Origin: Streptomyces sp. V4I8
GTDB lineage: Bacteria > Actinomycetota > Actinomycetes > Streptomycetales > Streptomycetaceae
Direction: 5' to 3'
Length of the DNA stretch: 64,000 nt
Assembly: GCF_041261225.1 (NCBI RefSeq)
Contig: NZ_JBGCCN010000002.1
Span: 1 to 64,000, forward strand
Position numbers and translations under genes: made by a program. Positions within the stretch are counted from its first letter, which is position 1. Each line of letters begins with the position of its first letter. The notes beneath the pieces are model-generated. The model made no database searches and was not told the DNA's origin. It was given only the letters and a program-made list of their open reading frames with translations. Positions 8,887-18,739 of the stretch are shown piece by piece.

Positions 8887-10500
8887 TCAGGAGCGGGGAG
8901 CCGGTGGGTGCGCCGGCCGGGCGCGGTTGTGGCGTTCGTGGAGCTGCTGTTCGTAGAGGCTGGCGGGGTGGACGTGTCTGCCGGGTGACTGGAACTGGCC
9001 CGGATTGCGGTCGGGGGGTGGTGGTGCTTGTGCTCCTGTGCAGCCGATCGCCCAGTTGTAGGCGGTCGGTGGCTTCTCCACGTCGTAGGTGCCCACCGAG
9101 CAGTTCCACAGCACATTGTTGGCGCCGGCCCACCCCTGTCCGGTGCCCATCGACCGGCGGTCTTCGACGGCGAGGGTGCCGGTGGCGTTCATGCGGACTC
9201 GGTCATAGAGCGTGCCCGTCGCCCAGCGTTGGTGCGGTCCCGCGAGAAGCAGGCCTGATCCGGTGTTGACGGCGGTGCAGTTGGTGATCACATTGGGTCC
9301 CGGGACGCGGGACATGGTGGCCCAGGGCTGTACGTTGGTGCCCTTTACTCTGCAGTTCCGGATCAGTGTCTGCTGGCCGGAGATGGAGTATGCGGCTGGT
9401 GTGCCCTGGACCTTGGACGGAACCGACACGTCCAGGGACTGGGTGTTGAGGATGCTGCTGTGCAGCGCGCCAGGGCCGAAGGAGAATGCCTGGCCGAAGC
9501 GAGTCGCCGTGACCGAGCGCACCCACGAGTTCTCAGCGTTGTCCACGCTGACCAGCCTCGAGTCGAAGTAGCCCTCCCTCTGCCATGACGGGTCGGACTC
9601 GAATGCTTGCCCGTTGGCGGTGAGGTCTTCCAGGCCGGCTTCACTGATCCGGCCCGGGAACTGGTATTTCCACACCGTGGCGTTGGTGTACTTCCTCTCG
9701 AGTGCCTGAGGAAGCCGGACATCCAGGCTGATGGTATTGCCGCTGACGCGTCGGACAGTGCGCTGAAATTGGTGACCGGGGCCAGCTCGCCACTGGACGA
9801 CGGGCCCGCCGTCCCGGCGTGGCGGAATACGGTCCATCCCGATCTCGTGGATCCATTTGTTCCCGATGGGGCGTTGGACGACGATGCGGTCCCCGGGCGC
9901 GAAATACCGTGCGGCGCCGTCCACATGCACCGTGGCGGAGCCCACGGGCACATAGCGGTCCGTGATGCGGTGGGCCACACCGTCTCGGGTGATCTTCCCG
10001 CGGCCGCCGATCGTGACCAGGGTATGGGGCTTTCCGGTGCCGGTGAGGACCGTTCCCGCCCCTGACCCGCGCAGGACGACGCCCGACCGGTTCAGGCGCA
10101 CAGTACCGCCAATCCGGTAGGTCCCCGGCTTCAGCAGCACCGCACCCCCGCCACCAGCCGCGGCGCGCTGCACAGCGGTCTGAATGCGTGCCGTGTCGTC
10201 ACCGGACCCCGCCGGGCCCACCGTGACAGCGACAGGCAAGCGGGGGACGGCCCGATCCCCGCGGTGATAGCCAACGGAGGAGAAGTCCGGAATGCGGTTT
10301 CCATACGCATCCGCACGGTAAACGAGCCGGCCGTCCTTGAAACCGATCCACGCGCTCGGCATACCCGCGCCGCCCGTCCGCGAGGCTCCCGCCTGCCAGG
10401 AAGCAGCACCGAGCACGCCCACCGCAAGCAGCACAGCGCCCAACAGCGCATACCCCTGGCGGCTACGCACACCCCGTCTGTGGCCTCTCACGTTCCGCAT
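8887..10500 (-). CDS. Membrane-anchored right-handed beta-helix protein (pectate-lyase-like)
   Basis: 537 residues from ATG 10500. An Arg-rich start is followed by one hydrophobic segment at residues about 17-35 (YALLGAVLLAVGVLGAA), a signal peptide or N-terminal anchor, so the protein is likely extracytoplasmic. Residues about 90-150 show the pectate-lyase-3 pattern (DDTARIQTAVQRAA, VLLKPGTYRIGGTV, GVVLRGSGAGTVL). Repeated short strands with Asn and Gly follow (SILNTQSLDVSV, TLIRNCRVKGTN, NVITNCTAVNTGSG), as expected for a parallel beta-helix. The likely role is binding or cleaving an extracellular polysaccharide; the substrate cannot be read from sequence. It sits directly beside an IS5 element and has no operon partner. 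Confidence 0.75.
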   Translation of the reverse strand: MRNVRGHRRGVRSRQGYALLGAVLLAVGVLGAASWQAGASRTGGAGMPSAWIGFKDGRLVYRADAYGNRIPDFSSVGYHRGDRAVPRLPVAVTVGPAGSGDDTARIQTAVQRAAAGGGGAVLLKPGTYRIGGTVRLNRSGVVLRGSGAGTVLTGTGKPHTLVTIGGRGKITRDGVAHRITDRYVPVGSATVHVDGAARYFAPGDRIVVQRPIGNKWIHEIGMDRIPPRRDGGPVVQWRAGPGHQFQRTVRRVSGNTISLDVRLPQALERKYTNATVWKYQFPGRISEAGLEDLTANGQAFESDPSWQREGYFDSRLVSVDNAENSWVRSVTATRFGQAFSFGPGALHSSILNTQSLDVSVPSKVQGTPAAYSISGQQTLIRNCRVKGTNVQPWATMSRVPGPNVITNCTAVNTGSGLLLAGPHQRWATGTLYDRVRMNATGTLAVEDRRSMGTGQGWAGANNVLWNCSVGTYDVEKPPTAYNWAIGCTGAQAPPPPDRNPGQFQSPGRHVHPASLYEQQLHERHNRARPAHPPAPRS

Positions 10501-12136
10501 GGCCTCAGCAGAGCACGCAGTCGAAGACAGCCACTACTCACGCCCCTCACAAAGCACCCGCCAGCCGGACAACCGCGCCTCGCCCGAATGACCAGCCCCC
10601 ATCACACCCGATCTTCGAGAGTGAGAACACGGGGCCAACGTCACACCGGACAGCAGATGGACGAATGGGGGGGAGGGCGTGGCGGTTCACCGTCTGCCGG
10701 TCATTGCCATGCCTCGCGAGAGCGGGAAACCCCTGGCCGCTCGTCCTTCGGTCGGCGCAGGACAAGGGCAGCAGAGGAAGTCAGCGATCCAACCAAGCGC
10801 AAAAGTGGTCTTTGACCTGCGTCAACCCTGGACCGGCTGGCAGGCACTCCGTGAGATGCCGCGTGCGGAGGTGTACGCCGGGGAGAATTGTCTTACAGGT
10901 TAAGAATGAGGGACGCGGCGGCATCCTTACGAGGAGCACAGGGTCAGGATGAGCTACGCGGCCGATGGGCAGGCTCGACGTCGTTGCGCAGACCTGCACC
11001 CGCGGCGGCGGTCACTCCCGCCCGGCGATCGCGAGAGGCCGGCTGCTCTGCGCGCCTCGGCGAACAGATCCCGCCCCAGGCCCGTGCCTCGTCATGATGC
11101 GGTCTGAAGCGCTCAGGACTCCTCGGCCCACTTCCAGCGGTGTGCTGCGGTCCGCCATCACCGGGCTGCCCCGGCAAGGGCAGAGCGGTTCCGCTCCACC
11201 GCGTAGTGCCCTCCCACGGCCGCGGCCGACTCCGACGAACGTTGAGCGGTGGCTCGAAAGGCCCCGCGTATCGACACGGCCGCCCGTCGCAGCTGCTGGT
11301 GTCATGCCTGCAGGCGGACGGTGACACCCACTTCACGACAGCACTACCGGCATCCCCCGCCGAACCCGCCCTTGGAGTACGCCCTGGGCACAGAGCGGCA
11401 CACCGACGCCCGTACCCACAGCCACAGCCACAGCGACGAGCAGTACCTCATCCGGCACATACAGGATCGGCCACCCCTTCCACGCAGGTCTGCTCGCGCC
11501 CAGCTGTTCAGCACACTCACCAGAGTGAGCAACTCGCCACCCGCGGCCGGCAGAACTCGCATCGCCACGCGACCACCCCGGCACTCCCCACCGCCCTACC
11601 GCCCCACCAGTAACCGCTCCTGCCACCCACATCCGGCTGGGCCTGACCCTGTTGACCGCCGCGAGGCCTGGCCCTAGCCGACCGACCATCACCACCTCCG
11701 GCAGAACGCTGTTCCAACACCTCGGCTTCCACCACTAGGACCAACTCACCGCTGCAGCCGCGGCGTTGGAGATCACCCCGCCATCAACATCCTGCCGGCG
11801 ACCCGCCTAGCGAACCGCTCAGAAGTCCACTGACCAGAGAAAACACCCCACACGAGAGCGATCAACGACCGACCACCACATCCGCCGGCACACCCCACTG
11901 AGAACCCCGCCGACGACCTACCGCTGGCAAAGCCCCATCCCATCGCCACATTCACTCCTGACGATCAACGGCATCGGAGGTCTGCACCACATCAGTAACA
12001 ACGATTGCCCGCAAGGCGCGATCATCCGACTTTGATGACCTTCCGCTCTCAGATGCACTGATTCAAGGCGACGCGAAGGTGGCTCGAGTATCTTGTGCCG
12101 ACGTTCTGACGTATTCAGTCCGCTCGGAGAGTCTCA
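10501..12136. other. Gene-poor stretch
   Basis: About 1.6 kb upstream of both flanking genes. The open frames here are short, rich in Arg/Pro/Ser, and lack convincing starts or family resemblance. The best of them (10679-10903, plus) begins MAVHRLPVIAMPRESGKPLA and could be a decayed gene. Base composition drifts downward toward the sortase-like gene at the right. I cannot support any gene. Confidence 0.5.
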
Positions 12137-12817
12137 ATGCACACAAATTCTTCCGCTCGTCATACTTTCCGCAGCCTCATGCTGGCTATCGCGCTGCTGG
12201 CCCCCCTTGGCGCAGGCCTTGCAGCATGCAGTGCCGACTCTGACGATCTATCCGAGAATCACAGCAGCTTAGACCACAAAGCCGGGTCACCTATGGACAG
12301 GTCGATCCCGGTGGGGCTGAAGATCCCGGCTGTGAAGGTCGATGCAAGCTCCATGCTGAAACTAGGAGTTGACAAACACGGAAATCTCCAGATGCCATCC
12401 GTTGATCAGGCAAAAAGGCCGGGGTGGTACTCCCACAGTGTCACTCCGGGCGAAAATGGCGTTTCGGTGCTCGTTGCTCGCTTTAGGACACCCAGCGGCC
12501 CGGCACTTGTTCCGAACGGATCCCTCCTGAAGGTCGCGGACAAAATCCACATCAAGCGATCGGACGGCGAGACGGCCACCTTCATCATCACGGAAGTCGA
12601 GCAGCGAGACGTAAAGTCGATCTCCGCCACCTCACTGGATTTGAAATCGAAGCGACCTGCATTACTCCTTATCACTCCAGGATGCGCATGGACCAAGAAG
12701 AGCGCCCATCACGAGACGAACAAAGGGGATAAGGAGACCGTACATGAGAGGAAAGGGAATCATTACTGCAACATCGTCTTCTCTGCTGATCTAATGCAGC
12801 AAGTTGCCGAAAAATGA
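12137..12817 (+). CDS. Class F/E-like sortase-fold lipoprotein, catalytic His absent
   Basis: 226 residues from ATG 12137, with GGAGAG about 9 bases upstream. The N-terminus is a lipoprotein signal: basic start, hydrophobic core, and lipobox LAAC with Cys31, so the mature protein should be on the outer face of the membrane. Residues about 55-185 follow the sortase plan (IPVGLKIPAVKVDA, RPGWYSHSVTPGENGV, ALVPNGSLLKVADKIHI, ALLLITPGC). Cys183 sits where the sortase Cys is expected, but with PG inserted (LITPGC instead of LxTC). At the usual GHVD position the protein has VLVARFRTPSG, so the catalytic His is missing. It is probably not a transpeptidase. The gene is clearly more AT-rich than its neighbours, suggesting acquisition. 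Confidence 0.7.
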   Translation: MHTNSSARHTFRSLMLAIALLAPLGAGLAACSADSDDLSENHSSLDHKAGSPMDRSIPVGLKIPAVKVDASSMLKLGVDKHGNLQMPSVDQAKRPGWYSHSVTPGENGVSVLVARFRTPSGPALVPNGSLLKVADKIHIKRSDGETATFIITEVEQRDVKSISATSLDLKSKRPALLLITPGCAWTKKSAHHETNKGDKETVHERKGNHYCNIVFSADLMQQVAEK

Positions 12818-13029
12818 ACCTTCCTGCTCTCAGCCGGCGGGATGATCAGGTGGACCCCGGCGCGGCGGCGCCGATGGGCGAAGCCGGTGGCGCAGGTATC
12901 GAGGTGAGCGGGTCGGCCCTGGCGGGGTGGAAAGGGCGGGTGGGGCGAGGCTTTACGCATATCGCGGTTCCTGCTCACCCAGCCACTGATAGGCAGCACG
13001 GCGCCGGGGACGCTGTATGACTTCGTCCA

Positions 13030-13926
13030 GGAGGGTTATTCACGGGCTTGGTTTCTTGATCAGCAAGACGGCCCTGCTCGGTAGCCTGGCGTTTGCGACG
13101 ACGTCAGTTTTCCACCGGGGCAGGGCCGTTGAGCTGGAACGTTACGACAGGGCTGGAAGCGGATCAACTGGAGGCCTTGGTGGTCCGGGTCCACACGATG
13201 CTGGTGGAGGACCCCGATCCGCCCGTGGTGCCGGGACCGATGTGGGCGCTGGGCCTGTACAAGTCCGTGGTCCTGGTGTTGTTCCTGCTGCGGCAGAACC
13301 CCGTCCAGCAAGCGGCGGCGGAACTGTTCCACATCTCCCAGGCCACCGTCTCGCGCCGGTGGACCACGCTGCTCCCGGTGGTGGAGACGGCCCTGGCCGA
13401 GCATGTGCCCGACCCCGCCGACGCCTCACACGGCAGGATCGTCCTGGTCGACGGGACCCTGGTCACCACGTGGGACTGGGCGAGCGAGGGCACCACGATG
13501 TTCTCCGGCAAGCATCGTGACACAGGCTTCAACCTGCAGGTCGCCGCCACTCTCAGCGGGGACCTGCTCGCCGTCTCCGCGCCGGTACCCGGCAGTCGGC
13601 ACGACATGTACGCCTGGTGCCAGTCCCACTTTCCCAAAGCCTTCGCCGACCGGGAGAGCATGGGGGATCTGGGCTATGTCGGCTCCGGCATGCTCACCGC
13701 CCGCCGCAAGCCACCCGGTCAGGAACGCCCCGTCAAAGACAAAGTGTTCAACCAGAGCATCGGCAAGCTCCGCGCCGCCGTCGAACGAGCGATCGCACAT
13801 CTGAAGGACTGGAAGGTCCTCGCCACTCGCTATCGCGGCCCTCTCACCCGGTTCCCCCTCGTCGCCAAGACCGTCACCGCCCTCGCCTTCTATAAGAACG
13901 GCTGGTGACCCCGTGAATAAGCCTCC
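13030..13926 (+). mobile_element. IS5-family element
   Basis: The ends are ggagggttattcacggg on the left and ccccgtgaataagcctcc on the right, an imperfect inverted repeat of about 18 bp. A target duplication is not clear. Confidence 0.78.
13093..13908 (+). CDS. IS5-family (DDE_Tnp_4-type) transposase, apparently intact
   Basis: One uninterrupted frame. A likelier start than the TTG at 13093 is the TTG at about 13129 (LSWNVTTGLEADQLEAL), which begins where family members begin. An N-terminal helix-turn-helix (AAAELFHISQATVSRRWTTL) precedes the DDE core: GRIVLVDGTLVTTWDW (Asp), GDLGYVGSGM (Asp) and AVERAIAHLKDWKVLATRY (Glu). It ends FYKNGW directly before the right inverted repeat. Of the IS5-like copies in the window, this is the only one with an unbroken frame. 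Confidence 0.88.
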   Translation: MRRRQFSTGAGPLSWNVTTGLEADQLEALVVRVHTMLVEDPDPPVVPGPMWALGLYKSVVLVLFLLRQNPVQQAAAELFHISQATVSRRWTTLLPVVETALAEHVPDPADASHGRIVLVDGTLVTTWDWASEGTTMFSGKHRDTGFNLQVAATLSGDLLAVSAPVPGSRHDMYAWCQSHFPKAFADRESMGDLGYVGSGMLTARRKPPGQERPVKDKVFNQSIGKLRAAVERAIAHLKDWKVLATRYRGPLTRFPLVAKTVTALAFYKNGW

Positions 13927-14312
13927 AGGACCTTGTTGATCGTGTCCTACGTCATGAAAGACCTCCAGGTACAAGGGGTGTGCGGCCCGCATCTGGCAGT
14001 GACTAACCTTCGCTTGCAAACCTGGGTGAATGCGACGGCACTCGCCGCTCGGCAACGCCACGCGGCGGGTGTTCTGCGGGCGCCGCACAGGGTGCCGCTG
14101 CTGTTCCCCGGAGTCGTGGGGCACCGGCCTCGATCATTCACGTGCGCGCGCCGGCTTGAGGTGATCGGTCGAGGTTGAGGTTTCGTCCTGGTTCGTCCTT
14201 CGGGTGGTGGTGACGTTCCGGCCCGTGTGTCGTCACGGGTGGTCGTCGGTTTCCACGGGCCGAGGACGGGGCGGGTCTCCTCCTTCCGGAATCGGGGTCG
14301 GTGGGGTGGCAG

Positions 14313-15710
14313 TCAGCCGGGGGCGGGCAGGGCCTGGACGGCGCCCCAGGCGTCGACGATGTCGGTGGATGCGGGCCAGGCGGGGTCGAATTTCAGCTCG
14401 CGTCTTCGGGCGTGGTCGGCGAGTTTCGCGGGGACGTCCAGGAGTCGGGTGCGCAGAGTGGCGGGCTCGGCCCGGGCGAGTTTGCCTTCGGTGGCCAGGA
14501 GTTGGAACCAGCGGGCGAGGTCGGTGGCCAGGGCGAGGAGGGTGCACCAGGCTTGGTTGACCTTGAAGTAGCGGGAGGGCATCAGGTTGAGGGAGAGGGC
14601 CTTGCCGCGTCGGATGCCGGCCTCGACGTGGGTGTGGGAGCGGGCTCGGGCGTCGAGGAACTGCAGTTGCCCGCCGGTGGTGTTGGTGGCGATGGCCTGG
14701 TAGCGGTAGTCGGTCTTCTTCTCGTACGGCTTGAGCTCGCGCTCGTACTTGGGGTGGATGGGTTCGCGGCGAACGATCACCCGCATCCCTTCCGGCCAGC
14801 CGGTCAGGTCGAGCATGTCGGTGATCTCGACGAGGTCGGCGTCCTTGCGCGGCTGGCCCTTGTGGTCCAGGGCCGGCGTCCACGCGGTGGCCGGGACCTT
14901 GGCCAGGGCCTTCCAGAAGTCGTCGTCGCGGGTGTGGCCGACGGAGTACTCCCAGCGGTTGGCCGCGTTGCCGCCGCCGGAGGTGATCCAGGTGAGGAAC
15001 TCCATCGTGGCTCCGGCGCCGTCGGTGCGGAACAGGACCCGGCGCCGACGGCGGGTGGGCAGCTGACGCAGGCCCTCGATACTCACCGAGATGTGGTCAT
15101 CGGCGGTGTTGGATCCCGCCGATCCCGGCCGCAGCCGGTTGACCAGGAGTTCTTCGGTGTTGTCGCAGAACATCAACAGCGGGTGGTGGCCATATCCCTT
15201 GAAGTTGGGCTCGGCTCCCTCCTTGCCGGAATGCGCCGGGACGACTGAGGCGTCCAGGTCCAGCACCGTGACACCGGTCAGCTCCCGCCCGTTGACCTTG
15301 ATCCAGGGAAAGCCGCCCGGGCGCAGGTCGAGCTGCTGGTGGACGTGGATACGGGTCCGGGCCCGTGCGGAGGCGATCTTCGTCAGCTGGACCGGTCCGA
15401 TCGCCTCCAGGGTCCGCCACAGCGTGGACGCCGAGGCCGGGCTGCCCAGGACCAGCGAGGTCTGGCGCATCACATCGATCCCGGCCATCGACCGCGCGCC
15501 CAGCAGGACCGCGCAGGCCGCCGAGACCAGGACCGTTCCCCGATCATGGACGGGACGGAAGCCCCGCCGCACCAGGGCAGCCCCGAGCGCGTCGGTCAGC
15601 CCGACCTTGTCCGCCAGACGCCGCACCGGCACGATGCCCGCCTTGCCCACCAGCTTCTTCCCGCTTGCGGACAGCGACAGATCATCGGCCCACTCTGTAC
15701 GCTTCGACAC
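14313..15710 (-). CDS. IS1380-family transposase
   Basis: 465 residues from GTG 15710 (MSKRTEWADDLSLSASGKK), with GGGGAGG about 10 bases upstream. The family pattern is complete: VRRLADKVGLTDALGAALV at the N-terminus, VTVLDLDASVVPAHSGKEGA (first Asp region), YGHHPLLMFCDNT, VLFRTDGAGATMEFLTW (second Asp), and the C-terminal Glu region with YFKVNQAWCTLLALATDLAR. It ends in VQALPAPG. There are no internal breaks, so it may be active. I could not define the outer inverted repeats. Confidence 0.88.
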   Translation of the reverse strand: MSKRTEWADDLSLSASGKKLVGKAGIVPVRRLADKVGLTDALGAALVRRGFRPVHDRGTVLVSAACAVLLGARSMAGIDVMRQTSLVLGSPASASTLWRTLEAIGPVQLTKIASARARTRIHVHQQLDLRPGGFPWIKVNGRELTGVTVLDLDASVVPAHSGKEGAEPNFKGYGHHPLLMFCDNTEELLVNRLRPGSAGSNTADDHISVSIEGLRQLPTRRRRRVLFRTDGAGATMEFLTWITSGGGNAANRWEYSVGHTRDDDFWKALAKVPATAWTPALDHKGQPRKDADLVEITDMLDLTGWPEGMRVIVRREPIHPKYERELKPYEKKTDYRYQAIATNTTGGQLQFLDARARSHTHVEAGIRRGKALSLNLMPSRYFKVNQAWCTLLALATDLARWFQLLATEGKLARAEPATLRTRLLDVPAKLADHARRRELKFDPAWPASTDIVDAWGAVQALPAPG

Positions 15711-15711
15711 C

Positions 15712-15783
15712 GGAAGGGTGCCTCCCCTGCACGTGATCCAGTCCTAGAGAAGCTGAATCATCGCAGGTCGGAAGCACCCTTCC
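15712..15783 (-). promoter_or_regulatory. Leader inverted repeat next to the IS1380 transposase start
   Basis: GGAAGGGTGC and its complement GCACCCTTCC (10 bp, perfect) flank about 50 bases just before the GTG start. The inner arm lies between the ribosome-binding site and the start codon, so a folded transcript from outside the element would hinder initiation. Confidence 0.45.
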
Positions 15784-15864
15784 TTCATGATGTGACCGAC
15801 TGTCACTGCGACACCGGGCGCCATGAATTCGTGAGGTTCATGATGATCCGATAGGTTGCCGTTC

Positions 15865-17105
15865 GTGTCCGCGAAGCCTACGTACGAGGAGCTCGCCGAG
15901 CTGGCCGCCTCGCAGGCTGAGCTGATCGGGGTGCTGCAGACGCAAGTCGCCGCGCTGACGCTGGAGTCGCCGAGCTGCGGCGGCAGTTGGGGCGTGACTC
16001 CACCAACTCCGGCCAGCCTTCCTCCAAGGATTCGATCGCGGCCAAGGCACGGCGCAAGGCCGAGCTGTCCTCGCGTGAGCGTTCCAAGGACCGCAAGCCC
16101 GGTGGCCAGGTCGGCCGCAAGGGTTCCGGCCTGCAGCGTGCGGCTGAGCCGAATCGCATTGATCGTGTCCCCGACCCCGCATCGTGCCGCGGTTGCGGAG
16201 AGTCCCTGGTGGGCGCCCGCCGCCTTGAAGACGGCTGGGCCCAGGTCTGGGACACCCTCCCGGCGGCCCTGGAGCGCGTCCACTTCGAGTTGTCCCGCCT
16301 GAAGTGCTCCTGCGGGTGTGTCACGACCGCAAGCCCGGACGGCGTGCAGGCGGGCGCGGTGGTCTACGGCCCGAACCTGAAGGCGTACGCCGTGCTGCTG
16401 CAGGCCGAGGGCAACGTACCCGTCGAGCGGGCCGCCTCGCTGATCGAGGCCCTGCTCGGCGTGCCGGTCTCGACGGGCTTCGCCGCCACTGCCCTCGCGC
16501 GTGCTGCCCGCCGCCTGCAGGAGGCCGGGTTCGAGCAGGCCATGGCCCAGGCGCTGCGCGCCGAGGACGTGCTGTGCGGCGACGAGTCGCCGGTCAACCT
16601 GCTGCACAAGAGCAAGGACGAGAAGGGCGCCGAACTGCCCGGCTCCCCGCACGCCGCGGTCCTTCGCACCCCTGACACACGCCTGACCTGGTACGGCGTC
16701 ATCGACGCCCGCTCCAGCGCCGGGCTTACGGCTCTGCCCCCCCCTGCAGGGCTTCACCGGCGTGCTCGTACGCGACGACTACGCCGGCTGGCACTCCTAC
16801 GACCCCCTCCTCGCCGGCGTCCAACAGTGCTGCGCTCACCTCATCCGCCACCTCAAGGGCGTCCTGTCCCTTCAGGAGCGTCTGGAGCAGGCCTGGGCCA
16901 AGAAGATCATCGAAGTGCTGCGGGCAGCCAACACCGCGGTCCAAGAAGCCCTGGCCGAAGGGAGGAACGCCCTCGATCCAGACCTGCTCACGCGGCTGCG
17001 GGCCGAGTACGACAGACGCGTCGCCATCGGCGTATCCGTCAACGAGGAACGGCCCTGGCACGACGGGAACCACCCCGGCTACCGCATCGCGCGCCGACTA
17101 CGTGA
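15865..17105 (+). pseudogene. IS66-family transposase, frameshifted and 3'-truncated
   Basis: It starts GTG 15865 (VSAKPTYEELAELAASQAEL), the usual coiled N-terminus. A frame change near 15970 leads into VAELRRQLGRDSTNSGQPSS and the zinc-finger-like part (SCRGCGESLVGARR). The DDE region follows (EDVLCGDESPVNLLH, TWYGVIDARSSAG). A second frame change occurs at a run of eight or more C near 16736-16744, then FTGVLVRDDYAGWHSYDP and CCAHLIRHLKGV. The gene stops at about 17105, before the conserved final Glu segment (NNASEQALK in relatives), where an IS6 remnant begins. Confidence 0.85.
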
Positions 17106-17136
17106 CTGAGGCGCCCCGAAGTTTCCGGACAGTGGT

Positions 17137-17302
17137 CCCACTAAGGTGGCGGAAGAGCGGTGAGATCCGGGAGAACGTGGCGAGGAATCTCTGGGCCGCC
17201 CCCGTCGAGCGGAAGTTCTTCATGGCTTTCTCGCGCTGCCTCGTTGGCTGGTGGCTGTTCTCGGCGCGGTTGTTCAAGTACTTCGAACTGCCGTGCTCCA
17301 CG
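17137..17302 (-). pseudogene. IS6-family transposase remnant
   Basis: About 55 codons on the minus strand read VEHGSSKYLNNRAENSHQP and TRQREKAMKNFRSTGAAQRF, the NNRAENSH ... AMKxFRS ... AQRFL signature of the IS6 family C-terminus. The homology ends precisely at the left inverted repeat of the ISAs1-type element, which apparently removed or displaced the rest. Confidence 0.75.
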
Positions 17303-17377
17303 GAGCACGGCCCCGGCGTGTTCCGTCTTGGCGTGATATGCCCGGTTTGGTTGCCCGTTTGGGGTGAGATGGCAAAC

Positions 17378-17440
17378 GAGCGCGACTTCTGATGATCTTT
17401 CAGGTCTCTACGCCAAAAGATCGTCACAGGAGTCGCGCTC
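17378..17440 (+). promoter_or_regulatory. Hairpin that buries the ribosome-binding site of the ISAs1 transposase
   Basis: gagcgcgacttct (17378-17390) pairs with aggagtcgcgctc (17428-17440): 13 base pairs with one G-U. The right arm contains the AGGAG ribosome-binding site and ends at the base before the GTG start at 17441. A transcript entering from outside would fold and block translation, as known for impinging-transcription control in IS10 and IS200. Confidence 0.7.
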
Positions 17441-18739
17441 GTGCCCGTATCTTCGCTGATCCCCCCTGCCATTGGCCAGCTCACGGACCTGGCACTGTGG
17501 GAGGACGAGCTCGCCTCCGACCCGGCGACGGCGGAGTCCGCGCTGGTCAGCAGGCTGCAGCGAGTCCCGGACCGGCGCGCGAAGCGTGGCCGACGGCACG
17601 CGCTGGTGGTGATACTGGCGCTGACCGCGTGCGCGACGCTGGTGATCGGCGGCGACTCGATCGCGGCGATCTGGCAGTGGGCGGCCCGTGCCCCGCAGGC
17701 GAAGCTGGCCCGTATCGGCGCCCGGTACGACCCGCTGACCGGCCGCTACCTCGTGCCGAGCGAGCGGACCTTCCGGCGAGTGCTCACCAATCTGGACACC
17801 GACGCCCTGGACACCGTGACCTGCGAATACACCACAGACCTCGCGCGTGGCACCGTCCCCGCGCCCGAGATCCCCGCCACACCGGGACCGGTGGAGCGCG
17901 AACAGCGCCGCGCCGCCCAGCGCTCGGCCGAGCACCCGGTACCGGACGGGCTGCTGTCCGCCGCCGCCCTGGACGGCAAGGCCCTGGCCGGCGCCCGCAC
18001 CGAGAGCGGGCGGGTCTTCCTCGTCGGCGCGGTCGACCACGCCAGCGGCGCGGTCCTGGGCCAGACCCAGGTACCCGACAAGCGCGGCGAGGGCGAGGCC
18101 GCCCGCACCCTGCTCACTCAACTCGACCTGCCCGGTTGGGTGTTCACCCTGGACGCGCTGCACACCACCACGAAGACCGCCCGCCTGATCACCGGCTCTC
18201 TCAACGGCCACTACGTCCTGATCCTCAAGGGCAACCAGCCCCTCGCGCACGCCGCCGCCCAGATGCTGCTGACCCGCACGGACGCCGACTTCGCCGAGAC
18301 CACCGCGACCGACGACGACCGCGCGCACGGCCGCACCGAACGCCGCGCCCTGCGCACCGCACCCGCCGACGACGCCCTGTTCCCCGGCGCATCCCAGGTC
18401 TTCCGCCTCCGCCGCGACACCGGCAACCTCGACGGCGAATGGACCAGCAAGGAGATCGTCTTCGGCGTCACCAGCCTGCCGCCCGACCTCGCCGGCCCCG
18501 CTCACCTCAACCATTACGAGAGGCTCCACTGGACCGTGGAGAACAAGATCCACTGGGTGCGAGACGTCACCTTCCGAGAAGACAACTCACAGGTCAGGAC
18601 CGGTACAGCCCCCCGAGCCCTGGCCAGCTTCCGTAACCTGGCGATCAGCACCATCCGCCTCGCCGGACGCGCCAACATCGCCCACGCCCGCCGCGACCTC
18701 CTCCGCCACACGGACGCCTTCAACGTCTACGGCATCTGA
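17441..18739 (+). CDS. ISAs1-family transposase
   Basis: 432 residues from GTG 17441, whose ribosome-binding site AGGAG lies in the leader hairpin. The family pattern is complete: VPDRRAKRGRRHALVVILAL and ALTACATLVIGG near the N-terminus, RTFRRVLTNLDTDALD, LLSAAALDGKALAGAR (Asp), WVFTLDALHTTTKTARLI (Asp), YVLILKGNQP, and the C-terminal Glu region HWTVENKIHWVRDVTFREDN. There are no internal stops or frame changes, so it should encode an active enzyme. Confidence 0.9.
   Translation: MPVSSLIPPAIGQLTDLALWEDELASDPATAESALVSRLQRVPDRRAKRGRRHALVVILALTACATLVIGGDSIAAIWQWAARAPQAKLARIGARYDPLTGRYLVPSERTFRRVLTNLDTDALDTVTCEYTTDLARGTVPAPEIPATPGPVEREQRRAAQRSAEHPVPDGLLSAAALDGKALAGARTESGRVFLVGAVDHASGAVLGQTQVPDKRGEGEAARTLLTQLDLPGWVFTLDALHTTTKTARLITGSLNGHYVLILKGNQPLAHAAAQMLLTRTDADFAETTATDDDRAHGRTERRALRTAPADDALFPGASQVFRLRRDTGNLDGEWTSKEIVFGVTSLPPDLAGPAHLNHYERLHWTVENKIHWVRDVTFREDNSQVRTGTAPRALASFRNLAISTIRLAGRANIAHARRDLLRHTDAFNVYGI

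Noticed and set aside
11012..11695. Several 70-120 codon frames in the 10.5-12.1 kb stretch
   Set aside because: No good starts, no family resemblance and shadow-like composition on both strands.
13927..14170. Frame LIVSYVMKDLQVQG as a gene
   Set aside because: Only a 19-base match to the PIN remnant; too short to support a feature.
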